From: an uncultured Desulfovibrionaceae bacterium
GTDB lineage: Bacteria > Desulfobacterota > Desulfovibrionia > Desulfovibrionales > Desulfovibrionaceae
Assembly: GCA_949427775.1 (NCBI GenBank)
Contig: CASQEL010000157.1
Span: forward strand, 1-5,494
Length of the DNA: 5,494 bases
Direction of reading: 5' to 3'
Position numbers and translations under genes: made by a program. Positions 1 through 5,494 of this stretch are shown here, one piece after another (position 1 is the first letter of the stretch; each line of letters starts with the position of its first letter). Under the pieces are notes generated by a model. That model had not been told where the DNA came from. It worked only from the letters and a program-made list of their open reading frames with translations, and searched no databases.

Positions 1-2
1 GG

Positions 3-68
3 CGCTATATGGCACTCTACGATGCCGTGCCGGCGACTTCTTCTGAAGCACGAAAAACACATTCCTGA
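3..68 (+). CDS. C-terminal end of an upstream gene, probably a glycosyltransferase (partial)
   Basis: Frame 3 is open from the window edge to a TGA at 66-68 and gives 21 residues that begin RYMALYDAV. An aromatic-x-x-LY pattern followed by a short polar tail is common at the C-terminal helix of family-4 (GT-B) glycosyltransferases, so I infer that this is the end of such an enzyme. The stop lies 14 bases before the next start on the same strand, so the two genes probably share a transcript. The other two frames either stop early (TGA at 44-46) or read without resemblance to anything. Only the tail is visible, so the family call is weak; that it is the end of a real gene is more likely than not. 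Confidence 0.5.
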   Translation, partial: RYMALYDAVPATSSEARKTHS

Positions 69-82
69 AAAGAGTAAAGCGC

Positions 83-1888
83 ATGCCCACCGATATTGCC
101 GTTTCCGTCATTATGCCTGTCCACAACGTCGGCGCATATGTCGCTGCAGGCATTGACACCGTTCTGACACAGACGTTCCGAAATTTCGAGTTGCTCGTCA
201 TAGACGACGGGTCCACAGACGATACGGCGGAAGCGGTGCGTTGTTCAGATCCGCGCGTTCATCTGCTCAAACAGACGCAGGCGGGCGTCAGCGCCGCGCG
301 CAACACCGGACTGGCCGCCGCGAAAGGTCGGTATGTCGCCTTCCTGGACGGCGATGACCTCTGGCATCCCAAGGCATTGCAATGGCTGATCGAGCCACTG
401 GAAGCCAAGGCCGCTCTATCCTTCACTCACGCGCGCTTTTGCCGTTTCGAGGACGGTACGGACCGCGCATTGCCCCTCCCCTGGACGGAATGGCAACGTA
501 CCGGCAACGCCTATTGGGATATGCTCATCGACAATACGTTGCATCCGGGGGCCATAGCCGTTCGCACGGAGGCGATCCGTAATCTGTTGTTCGATCCGGC
601 ATTGCGCATCGGTGAAGACCGGGATTGGTTCCTGCGGCTTTTCCGACGTCTCCGACCGCAAGAAATACACGCCGTTCCCCGCACCGTCCTCTACTACCGG
701 CAGCGTTCCGCCAGCGCCGTCAGAGACTACGAACGCTTTCTGAAAGACGAAGATGCCGTTTTACGCCGCTATTTGTATGCGGACGACGTACCGGAACGCA
801 TCCGCCGCCGGGCGCTTTCCGCCCAGCACTTCCACGCGGCGGTTCTACTGGCCAAGATGCCGGAAAAATGGAAAGAAGCCGTCCGGCGGTATCTCCGGGC
901 GCTATGGCAGGACCCTCTCTATCTGGAAAATCTCCTGCGGCCGCTGCGGAAATTCTGGTGGAAATGTCTTCCTCCCCAGGTCCAGACAATTCCCTATTCC
1001 CCCGTACACTATGCCGCGGGTCGCACGCCTCCGCGCATCAGCCTCATTGTCGCCACGTGCGGTCGTCATGATGAACTGGCCCGGCTTCTGGACAGTCTGC
1101 GCGTCCAAACCCCCGCGCCTTATGAAATTATCATCGTGGATCAAAATCCGGCAGGTTTTCTGGATGATATTCTTGCACAGGCGAAGGATCTGCCGATCCG
1201 GCATGTATCCGAATCCCGCCGGGGAGCTTCCCCGGCCCGCAACAGGGGGCTGGAAATCGCTGCCGGGGACATCATCGGATTCCCCGACGACGATTGCCTG
1301 TATGCTCCGGACACGCTGGAAAAGGTTGTGGCAACCTTTGATCGATATCCCGCATGGGGAGGACTTTTAGGCGCCTGGGAACCCTTGGAGCAGGCAGATC
1401 GAAGCAGGACGCGCCCCCTGGAGCCGCCACGCCGCCTGACATGCCGCACGGCCTTTCGGCAAAGCGAAACCTATGTCCAATTCTTCCGCAGACAAGCGGT
1501 GGATTCCGTCACCGGATTCGATGAATACATCGGTCCCGGCGCTGCTCCTTATTATGGGAGCGCCGAGGATACTGAATATCTCCTCCGAATCATGCGTGCC
1601 GGCTTTGCTGTGGGGCGTACCCGCGCCGTACGTCTGTTCCACCCGGCTGTGGACTACGCATCGCCGCAACTTCGACGCAAGGCGCGAACGTACGGCATCA
1701 CTCGCATGTATCTGCTGAAGAAACATGGATTTTCACTGCCGTTTCAACTGATCAACCTGCTTTATCCGTTGGTCCGGCTGCCGCTGGAGTGCTGCCGTCA
1801 CGGATGGAAAGCCTTTCCCTACCGATGGGAAACTTTTTGCGGCAGATTGTGGGGTCTGCTGCACGTTCATCCCACCCGCATCAGATGA
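83..1888 (+). CDS. Two-domain family-2 glycosyltransferase (tandem GT-A domains)
   Basis: This 601-residue protein probably transfers sugars from nucleotide donors to a growing surface polysaccharide or LPS chain at the cytoplasmic face of the inner membrane. The first GT2 domain (about residues 7-230) has VSVIMPVHN at 7-15, the nucleotide-binding DDGS at 41-44, the GVSAARNTG motif at 68-76, the metal-binding FLDGDD at 87-92 and an acidic GED at 177-179. A helical linker (about 230-310) leads to a second GT2 domain (about 319-560) with ISLIVATCGR at 319-328, VDQN at 352-355 in place of DDGS, GASPARNRG at 381-389, FPDDD at 400-404 and the acidic pair ED at 495-496. The C-terminal 50 residues are aromatic and basic and may touch the membrane. 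The ATG at 83 follows a weak AAGAG; a later ATG at 113 would cut into the first strand of the fold. Both active sites look intact. Family call is firm; substrates are unknown. Confidence 0.93.
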   Translation: MPTDIAVSVIMPVHNVGAYVAAGIDTVLTQTFRNFELLVIDDGSTDDTAEAVRCSDPRVHLLKQTQAGVSAARNTGLAAAKGRYVAFLDGDDLWHPKALQWLIEPLEAKAALSFTHARFCRFEDGTDRALPLPWTEWQRTGNAYWDMLIDNTLHPGAIAVRTEAIRNLLFDPALRIGEDRDWFLRLFRRLRPQEIHAVPRTVLYYRQRSASAVRDYERFLKDEDAVLRRYLYADDVPERIRRRALSAQHFHAAVLLAKMPEKWKEAVRRYLRALWQDPLYLENLLRPLRKFWWKCLPPQVQTIPYSPVHYAAGRTPPRISLIVATCGRHDELARLLDSLRVQTPAPYEIIIVDQNPAGFLDDILAQAKDLPIRHVSESRRGASPARNRGLEIAAGDIIGFPDDDCLYAPDTLEKVVATFDRYPAWGGLLGAWEPLEQADRSRTRPLEPPRRLTCRTAFRQSETYVQFFRRQAVDSVTGFDEYIGPGAAPYYGSAEDTEYLLRIMRAGFAVGRTRAVRLFHPAVDYASPQLRRKARTYGITRMYLLKKHGFSLPFQLINLLYPLVRLPLECCRHGWKAFPYRWETFCGRLWGLLHVHPTRIR

Positions 1889-1916
1889 ATCGGGACACTT
1901 GCCGGTATGGAAGCGC

Positions 1917-1958
1917 CTGGAGCATATTCGGAAATAAAACTCCGGAAGGATGCTCCAG
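1917..1958. terminator. Inverted repeat between convergent genes (possible bidirectional terminator)
   Basis: CTGGAGCAT at 1917-1925 is perfectly complementary to ATGCTCCAG at 1950-1958. Inside the 24-base loop, TTCGG (1927-1931) can pair with CCGGAA near 1943-1948 with one bulged G, extending the hairpin. It lies in the 77-base gap between the stop codons of two convergent glycosyltransferase genes, exactly where a shared terminator would be expected. Neither strand has a T-run directly after the stem, so it is not a textbook intrinsic terminator; it may stop transcription weakly, protect mRNA 3' ends, or act with Rho. Confidence 0.45.
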
Positions 1959-1965
1959 CCCAGCA

Positions 1966-2823
1966 TTAAACACGCCTCTTTTCGTTTCCGGAACGCTTCC
2001 ATACAGGCTCAAGATTGCGCCAACACCGCAGGCGATCCAACACGGCAGCCGCTTTCCTTTCCCCCAACGCAAGATACACGGAATGAAAGCACAAGCTCTT
2101 GAACAGCACGAGGCAATGTCGCGCCGTCCTCGTATGAGGAAAGTAGCGCCGCGCCACGCGCAACTGCTCCAGGCGCAGCGGCAGTACGGAGTCCATACGG
2201 CTGGAGATGCCTCCCTGAGCCATGCGGGTCACAGGATATTCCAAAGCAATCGCCTGAGCATCGTTCCGCCAGGTGCGGGCAAGAAATTCATGATCACCGG
2301 CAATACGAAAAGACGTGTCGAACGGCTCCCGCAATAACAGCTCCCTTCGAGTGAAAAGAGCGGAATGATAAATAGGCATTGTTTCTTTAAGCAGTGCACG
2401 TCCATTCTTCAGTCGCGACGTTTGGAGCACAGTCACACCGTCGTTGCGCTGAAAAAGCAGTTCTCCGGCGGCAAAAAGTACCTCCCGAGATATACCCTGC
2501 AATATATCCCGTGTACGCTCAAGTACTTCCGCACTCACAAGCGTATCGTCAGCTCCCAGAAACAGTACCCATTGCCCGGAAGCGCGCCGCAAAGCCCGGT
2601 TCCAGGCGTCATAGATTCCCGTGTCGGTGCGGCTCTCCAGAGATACCCCAGGCAATCCGTCCCGAAACGCTTCTATAACAGCCACAGTTGCATCTTCTGA
2701 AGCGCCATCCTGTATGACGCATTCAAAATCACGACATTGTTGTGCCTCCAAAGAGTGCAGCAATGCCGGAATAGTTTGCGCGCCATTACGCACCGCAGTG
2801 ATGATGCTGAAAAAAGGCGGCAT
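1966..2823 (-). CDS. Family-2 glycosyltransferase, WcaE-like
   Basis: This 285-residue single-domain GT-A enzyme probably adds one sugar during assembly of a surface polysaccharide. Visible motifs are FSIITAVRNG at 5-14, IQDGASEDAT at 37-46 (the diphosphate-sugar-binding Asp is D39), TGIYDAWNRAL at 68-78, the metal-site region FLGADD at 88-93, IYHSALF at 151-157 and FRIAGDHEF at 172-180. The GIYDAxN block together with the YHxALF and FRIxxD blocks is characteristic of the subfamily that includes WcaE of colanic acid synthesis; the length is usual for it. The C-terminal 70 residues are basic, with a hydrophobic patch that may lie on the membrane. The ATG at 2823-2821 has GGAGG six bases upstream, placed within the last codons of hflX, so translation is probably coupled to hflX. 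The gene ends with TAA facing the two-domain glycosyltransferase. Acceptor and donor are not predictable. Confidence 0.92.
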   Translation of the reverse strand: MPPFFSIITAVRNGAQTIPALLHSLEAQQCRDFECVIQDGASEDATVAVIEAFRDGLPGVSLESRTDTGIYDAWNRALRRASGQWVLFLGADDTLVSAEVLERTRDILQGISREVLFAAGELLFQRNDGVTVLQTSRLKNGRALLKETMPIYHSALFTRRELLLREPFDTSFRIAGDHEFLARTWRNDAQAIALEYPVTRMAQGGISSRMDSVLPLRLEQLRVARRYFPHTRTARHCLVLFKSLCFHSVYLALGERKAAAVLDRLRCWRNLEPVWKRSGNEKRRV

Positions 2824-2826
2824 GGA

Positions 2827-4464
2827 CTACCTCCGTCCTCCCAATACACGCTCCAACTCCCGCAGCACCCGCTCCATGCCCTCGCCGGTCAAGGCGGCCA
2901 CGGGCAACGCTTCGGGCCATGTTTCCAGCAGCAGAGCCCGTTGTTCCGCATCCAGCCGATCCCACTTGTTGAGAATCAGCAGGCGCGGCACCGCATCCAG
3001 TTCCATATCCGCAAGAATCCCCTCCACCGCGGCAAGCTGCTGATCCAAATCCGGATGCGAGGCGTCAGCCACGTGCAGCAGGATGTCGGCGGCCTCCAGT
3101 TCTTCCAGCGTAGCCCGGAAGGCGTCGGTCAATTCCCTGGGCAGGTTGCGGATGAACCCCACAGTGTCGGCCAGAATGATTTCCCGCTCCTGCGGAAAGC
3201 GCAACCGGCGCGTCGTGGGGTCCAATGTGGCGAACAGCTTGTTTTCCGCCACGACTTCCGATTTGGTCAGGGTATTCAGCAAGGTGGATTTGCCCGCGTT
3301 GGTGTAGCCCACCAGCGCCGCCAGAGGAATGCCCTGCCGGGAACGCCGCGTCCGGGTGAAGGCCCGTTGGCGGCGCAGGTCTTCCAGATCTTTTTTGATG
3401 CGCGCGATGCGATCCCGCACCCGACGGCGATCCGTCTCCAGTTTCGTTTCACCGGGGCCGCGCCCGCCGATGCCGCCCATAAGCCGGTCCATGGCCCGGT
3501 TCTTTCCCACCAGCCGGGGTTGGGTATATTTGAGCTGGGCCATCTCCACCTGAAGCTTGCCCGCCCTGGTAGTGGCGTGCTGCGCGAAAATATCCAGAAT
3601 CAACTGCGTGCGGTCCAGCACCTTGCGCTCAGTGAGATCGGCCAGGTTGTGCAGTTGCGCGGGCGAAAGTTCCCCGTCGAACACCAGCACCGAGGCCTGG
3701 CCCTGCAACGCCCGCACCTCCAGATCAGCCATCTTGCCCTTGCCCAGAAGAAAACGGCCGCCCGTCTGCGCGGTCCCGGGCCGATGGATGACGGCATCCA
3801 CCACCGTCAGCCCCGCCGTGCGGGCCAGTTCCTTCAATTCCGCCAGATTGCGTTCCAGCACGGGGCGCGCTTCACGCCCCACAGCCACCAGCAGAGCGCG
3901 CGGAGCATCCCCGGCTTCGCGGGAAGCCTCCGAGGCGCGGGCCAGCTCTTCTTCCAGAGCCACGGCCGCGCCCGCGAAATCCACGTCGGCCCTGTCCCAG
4001 GGCGCGGCATCACTGACCAGATACGGGGTGTTTTGCGGATTGGGGGGCAACAGATGGGCGTGCTGCCACTGCACGGGTTCGCCGTAGGGACTGACCGTCA
4101 GCACCGCCGCCGCGTCCAGACGCAGAAAGAGCAGGTCCATAAGGTCTTCCTGCGACAACAAATCCGGCGTCAGATGGGTGTGCAGCAGGCGCAGCCCGCG
4201 CAGACGGCCGGGACCGCTGCGGGCACGGGCCAATCCGGGAATGAAGATGGAAGCCGTGTCCCCCACAATCACCATTTCCACCCGGCCCCGGCGGTCGATC
4301 AGCAGACCGATCTGCCGCCCGATGGAACGGGACAAGGCCGCCAGCTCCCGAGCCTGTTCCGGCGTGTAGGCCGCGTCCAACGGAAAACGGCGGGTGGAGA
4401 GACGGGTCAGCGCTTTCAACTGGCTGGGCTTCAGCCCTTGCGTATTGCCTTCGACTTTGGCTAT
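2827..4464 (-). CDS. hflX: HflX, ribosome-associated GTPase (long form), probable ATA start
   Basis: HflX binds the 50S subunit and, in E. coli, splits stalled ribosomes under heat stress using its GTPase. Counting from the ATA at 4464-4462 (545 residues), an N-terminal extension (about 1-185) precedes the HflX-specific domain (about 188-365, with GKGK and the glycine-rich GGIGGRGPGE at 330-339 before a basic coiled helix). The G domain follows: G1 GYTNAGKS 386-393, G2 DPTT 415-418, G3 DTVGF 433-437, G4 NKWD 499-502 and G5 AALTGEG 523-529, where Ala replaces the usual Ser. E. coli HflX is about 120 residues shorter because it lacks the extension. The frame stays open back to a TTG at 4572, but the stretch 4465-4572 has no good ribosome-binding site and uses TTA codons absent from the rest of the gene, while ATA has CGGAGG six bases upstream and matches where I expect homologues to start (AKVEGNTQGL follows). 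The gene is first in an apparent two-gene operon. Identity is very firm; the start is not. Confidence 0.95.
   Translation of the reverse strand: MAKVEGNTQGLKPSQLKALTRLSTRRFPLDAAYTPEQARELAALSRSIGRQIGLLIDRRGRVEMVIVGDTASIFIPGLARARSGPGRLRGLRLLHTHLTPDLLSQEDLMDLLFLRLDAAAVLTVSPYGEPVQWQHAHLLPPNPQNTPYLVSDAAPWDRADVDFAGAAVALEEELARASEASREAGDAPRALLVAVGREARPVLERNLAELKELARTAGLTVVDAVIHRPGTAQTGGRFLLGKGKMADLEVRALQGQASVLVFDGELSPAQLHNLADLTERKVLDRTQLILDIFAQHATTRAGKLQVEMAQLKYTQPRLVGKNRAMDRLMGGIGGRGPGETKLETDRRRVRDRIARIKKDLEDLRRQRAFTRTRRSRQGIPLAALVGYTNAGKSTLLNTLTKSEVVAENKLFATLDPTTRRLRFPQEREIILADTVGFIRNLPRELTDAFRATLEELEAADILLHVADASHPDLDQQLAAVEGILADMELDAVPRLLILNKWDRLDAEQRALLLETWPEALPVAALTGEGMERVLRELERVLGGRR
2830..2834 (-). 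promoter_or_regulatory. Shine-Dalgarno sequence of the WcaE-like gene, inside hflX
   Basis: GGAGG on the minus strand lies six bases before the ATG at 2823. It overlaps the last two sense codons of hflX (CGG AGG, followed by TAG at 2829-2827). A ribosome finishing hflX would therefore sit on the start region of the next gene, the usual arrangement for translational coupling. Confidence 0.75.
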
Positions 4465-4470
4465 GGCGAA

Positions 4471-4476
4471 CCTCCG
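4471..4476 (-). promoter_or_regulatory. Shine-Dalgarno sequence pointing to an ATA start of hflX
   Basis: CGGAGG on the minus strand (4476-4471) is followed by the six-base spacer TTCGCC and then ATA at 4464-4462. It is the only strong ribosome-binding site in the region upstream of the conserved HflX sequence. The in-frame TTG codons at 4497 and 4572 have no comparable site in front of them. Confidence 0.6.
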
Positions 4477-4527
4477 GGATAAGGCGGCGCTTTCCAATGG
4501 ACATCGCCGGAATAAGGTGCGGTGGAG

Positions 4528-4556
4528 ATAGTGTATCGGATGGCGTCCGGCGTCAA
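4528..4556 (-). promoter_or_regulatory. Possible sigma-70 promoter for hflX
   Basis: On the minus strand TTGACG (4556-4551) is a good -35 box. The -10 box is poor: TACACT (4535-4530) is 15 bases downstream and CACTAT (4533-4528) is 17 bases downstream. An AT-rich stretch (4588-4571) lies upstream of the -35. Transcription would begin near 4523, leaving a leader of about 60 bases before the proposed ATA start. If correct, the leader would also contain the TTG start at 4497 but not the one at 4572. Confidence 0.28.
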
Positions 4557-4596
4557 CAGCGGACAGGAGCAAAAATCTCTATAAAATCCCTTGCAT

Positions 4597-4614
4597 CCGA
4601 TCCCGGATCGGGAT
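4597..4614. repeat. Overlapping short palindromes in the divergent gap
   Basis: Two perfect 6-bp inverted repeats overlap here: CCGATC-CCG-GATCGG at 4597-4611 and ATCCCG-GAT-CGGGAT at 4600-4614. A related half-site, ATCGGATG, occurs at 4535-4542, and its complement CATCCGAT overlaps the first palindrome at 4594-4601. This 274-base gap (4465-4738) separates divergent genes, so an operator for one or both is possible. A -10-like TATAAAAT at 4580-4587 on the plus strand has no matching -35. Nothing else recognisable was seen in the gap. Confidence 0.3.
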
Positions 4615-4726
4615 AGGCCATGACGAATTTGTCGCGGTCTTCTCCAACGTTGCGGGAACCCGGCAAAATGTTTTTGAAAAGAGCCTCTTCCGGCCGCTCG
4701 GCGCGGGAACGAGCCTCCGGATCGCA

Positions 4727-4731
4727 AAGGA
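4727..4731 (+). promoter_or_regulatory. Shine-Dalgarno sequence of the exported protein gene
   Basis: AAGGA is placed seven bases before the ATG at 4739. It supports that start over the upstream out-of-frame ATG at 4731, and the encoded N-terminus is a complete signal peptide, which agrees. Confidence 0.7.
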
Positions 4732-4738
4732 TGGGACA

Positions 4739-5365
4739 ATGCGCCGCACACTGCTGTTCACCGCACTGATCGCGCTCCTTTCGGGGAGCCTGCCGTTGTG
4801 GAGCGGCGTCGCGCACGCCGCGCCGCCCGATTTTGAGGACGATATATCTCTCGGCATGTCGGCCGCAAAACTGAAAAAGCTGGGATTCGCCTCCTGCGGG
4901 CCGCAACGGATGTGCGGCAAAGTCCGCTGGAGCGAAAAACTCTGGAACGCGGAATTTCGCCAGGACGCCGCGGGCGCATTGCGCAATGTCGTTCTGTCCG
5001 AGAACGCCCGGACCGACGCCTATGCGGACGCCGCTCAGGAGACGCTGGAAGAATTTGCTGTGGAGCCGGTGCAGGTGAACGCGGGTCAGTCCGTGTGCGA
5101 TGCTTTCGCCGCCGTCCGCAACGGCGCGTCTCCCGAACAGGCCGTGCGGCGCTGCCAGGAAGTATTGGACGGCACGAGCGAAGAACCGGAAGTGACGGTC
5201 CTGTATATTGATGAAGAACAGGTGAACACCCTGCTGGCGAAAAAAACCTCGCTGGAAGCCGCGGGCCGCGCGGCTCCCGGAGCGACCGTCGTGCGCCTGA
5301 CCATAACTCCGAAAAACGGCGTGCGGATGCTCTACACCGCGTTCGGCACACTGGATCAGAATTGA
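4739..5365 (+). CDS. Exported four-cysteine protein of unknown function
   Basis: I do not recognise this 208-residue protein. It starts with a clear Sec signal peptide: MRRT, a hydrophobic core at 5-24, and an AHA-AP cleavage site between residues 27 and 28, with no lipobox cysteine, so the mature protein of about 181 residues should be soluble in the periplasm or secreted. The mature N-terminus, DDISLGMSAAKLKKLGF (34-50), resembles the LGMsxxelxxlGf opening seen in several small periplasmic and outer-membrane-associated domains. Four cysteines at 53, 59, 120 and 139 could form two disulfides. The C-terminal third (about 148-208) alternates beta-like strands with one short helix. The gene is divergent from hflX, well spaced from it, and followed by a terminator-like hairpin, so it is probably transcribed alone. 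Start, reading frame and export are well supported; function is unknown. Confidence 0.85.
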   Translation: MRRTLLFTALIALLSGSLPLWSGVAHAAPPDFEDDISLGMSAAKLKKLGFASCGPQRMCGKVRWSEKLWNAEFRQDAAGALRNVVLSENARTDAYADAAQETLEEFAVEPVQVNAGQSVCDAFAAVRNGASPEQAVRRCQEVLDGTSEEPEVTVLYIDEEQVNTLLAKKTSLEAAGRAAPGATVVRLTITPKNGVRMLYTAFGTLDQN

Positions 5366-5432
5366 GCCGCAACGGGAGCTGTCTTATGTGGCCCCAAGTC
5401 AATGGATAAATTTGTCTTTTGCCTTTTAAATC

Positions 5433-5451
5433 AGCCGCCGGCGGGCTTTTT
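5433..5451 (+). terminator. Rho-independent terminator candidate after the exported protein gene
   Basis: AGCC (5433-5436) pairs with GGCT (5444-5447), and one more C-G pair forms if a G is bulged, closing a CGGC loop. A run of five T (5447-5451) follows directly. The stem is short but all GC-rich, and it lies about 70 bases past the stop codon at 5365, so it probably ends that gene's transcript. Confidence 0.55.
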
Positions 5452-5456
5452 GTGTG

Positions 5457-5476
5457 CGACATCCAAAAAAATGTCG
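5457..5476. repeat. Short perfect inverted repeat near the window end
   Basis: CGACAT (5457-5462) and ATGTCG (5471-5476) are perfect complements around an 8-base A-rich loop. It starts just after the terminator candidate, so it may belong to the upstream control region of a gene beyond the window, or be a second hairpin of the same termination region. The last base of the repeat is the first base of a GGAG (5476-5479) that lies 11 bases before an ATG at 5491, but the window ends there. Confidence 0.35.
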
Positions 5477-5494
5477 GAGTGCAAAAAAGCATGA

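Noticed and set aside
753..1370. Plus-strand open frame of 205 codons inside the two-domain glycosyltransferase gene, plus other overlapping frames on both strands
   Set aside because: The frame carrying the GT2 motifs is continuous across the whole region; the alternatives have biased composition, no motifs and no initiation signals.
1789..2337. Plus-strand open frame of 182 codons across the convergent junction
   Set aside because: It overlaps the end of one glycosyltransferase gene and lies antisense to the other, has no domain, and would have to read through the hairpin between them.
2737..4482. Long plus-strand open frame of 581 codons antisense to nearly all of hflX
   Set aside because: Its codons lie in exact register opposite those of hflX, so stops can arise only opposite TTA, CTA or TCA codons, which this GC-rich gene does not use. 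The product is rich in Gln, His, Arg and Pro, shows no domain, and has no ribosome-binding site, while hflX has all its motifs.
4465..4572. In-frame N-terminal extension of hflX from TTG at 4572 (or TTG at 4497)
   Set aside because: It has no Shine-Dalgarno sequence, contains two TTA codons unlike the rest of the gene, overlaps the promoter candidate, and does not resemble HflX. It is kept as an alternative only because TTG is a more usual start than ATA.
4620..4769. Small plus-strand open frame of 49 codons running into the exported protein gene
   Set aside because: It has no good ribosome-binding site, a Ser/Arg-rich composition with no recognisable feature, and ends inside the signal-peptide coding region of a well-supported gene.
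5402..5494. Open frame of 30 residues ending in TGA exactly at the window end
   Set aside because: It has no ribosome-binding site and runs straight through the terminator hairpin and the second inverted repeat. The coincidence of its stop with the window edge is noted but is not evidence of a gene.

Overview
The window looks like a piece of a GC-rich Gram-negative chromosome. The best guess is a deltaproteobacterial sulfate reducer of the Desulfovibrionaceae type. That guess rests on my recollection of how HflX proteins of that group begin, on base composition, and on a periplasm-directed protein; it is an inference, not a proof. No rRNA, tRNA, CRISPR array, transposase or insertion sequence was seen.

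Layout. (1) Positions 3-68 hold the last 21 codons of an upstream plus-strand gene, probably a glycosyltransferase. (2) After a 14-base gap, 83-1888 (+) encodes a 601-residue protein with two different family-2 (GT-A) glycosyltransferase domains in tandem. (3) A 77-base convergent gap (1889-1965) carries a 9-bp perfect inverted repeat with an inner stem. (4) 1966-2823 (-) encodes a single-domain family-2 glycosyltransferase of the colanic-acid WcaE-like type. (5) Immediately upstream of it on the same strand, with a 3-base gap and a Shine-Dalgarno sequence inside the upstream gene's last codons, lies hflX, the ribosome-associated GTPase (2827 to about 4464, -). It is the long form with an extra N-terminal domain. 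(6) A divergent gap (4465-4738) carries a weak minus-strand promoter candidate and a cluster of ATCGGAT-like repeats. (7) 4739-5365 (+) encodes a small exported protein of unknown function with four cysteines. (8) 5366-5494 holds a terminator-like hairpin and a second short hairpin, and no convincing gene.

How the parts relate. The left half (1-2823) reads as the edge of a surface-polysaccharide or lipopolysaccharide locus with three glycosyltransferase genes. The right half is housekeeping: hflX plus an exported orphan. The two meet at the hflX/glycosyltransferase junction, where the arrangement predicts translational coupling. The most notable points are that hflX appears to start at an ATA codon, with an ideal Shine-Dalgarno sequence and no good canonical start, and that its N-terminal extension carries an HxH...S..D pattern resembling JAB/JAMM-fold proteins such as RadC. 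I did not find a clear undescribed multi-gene system.
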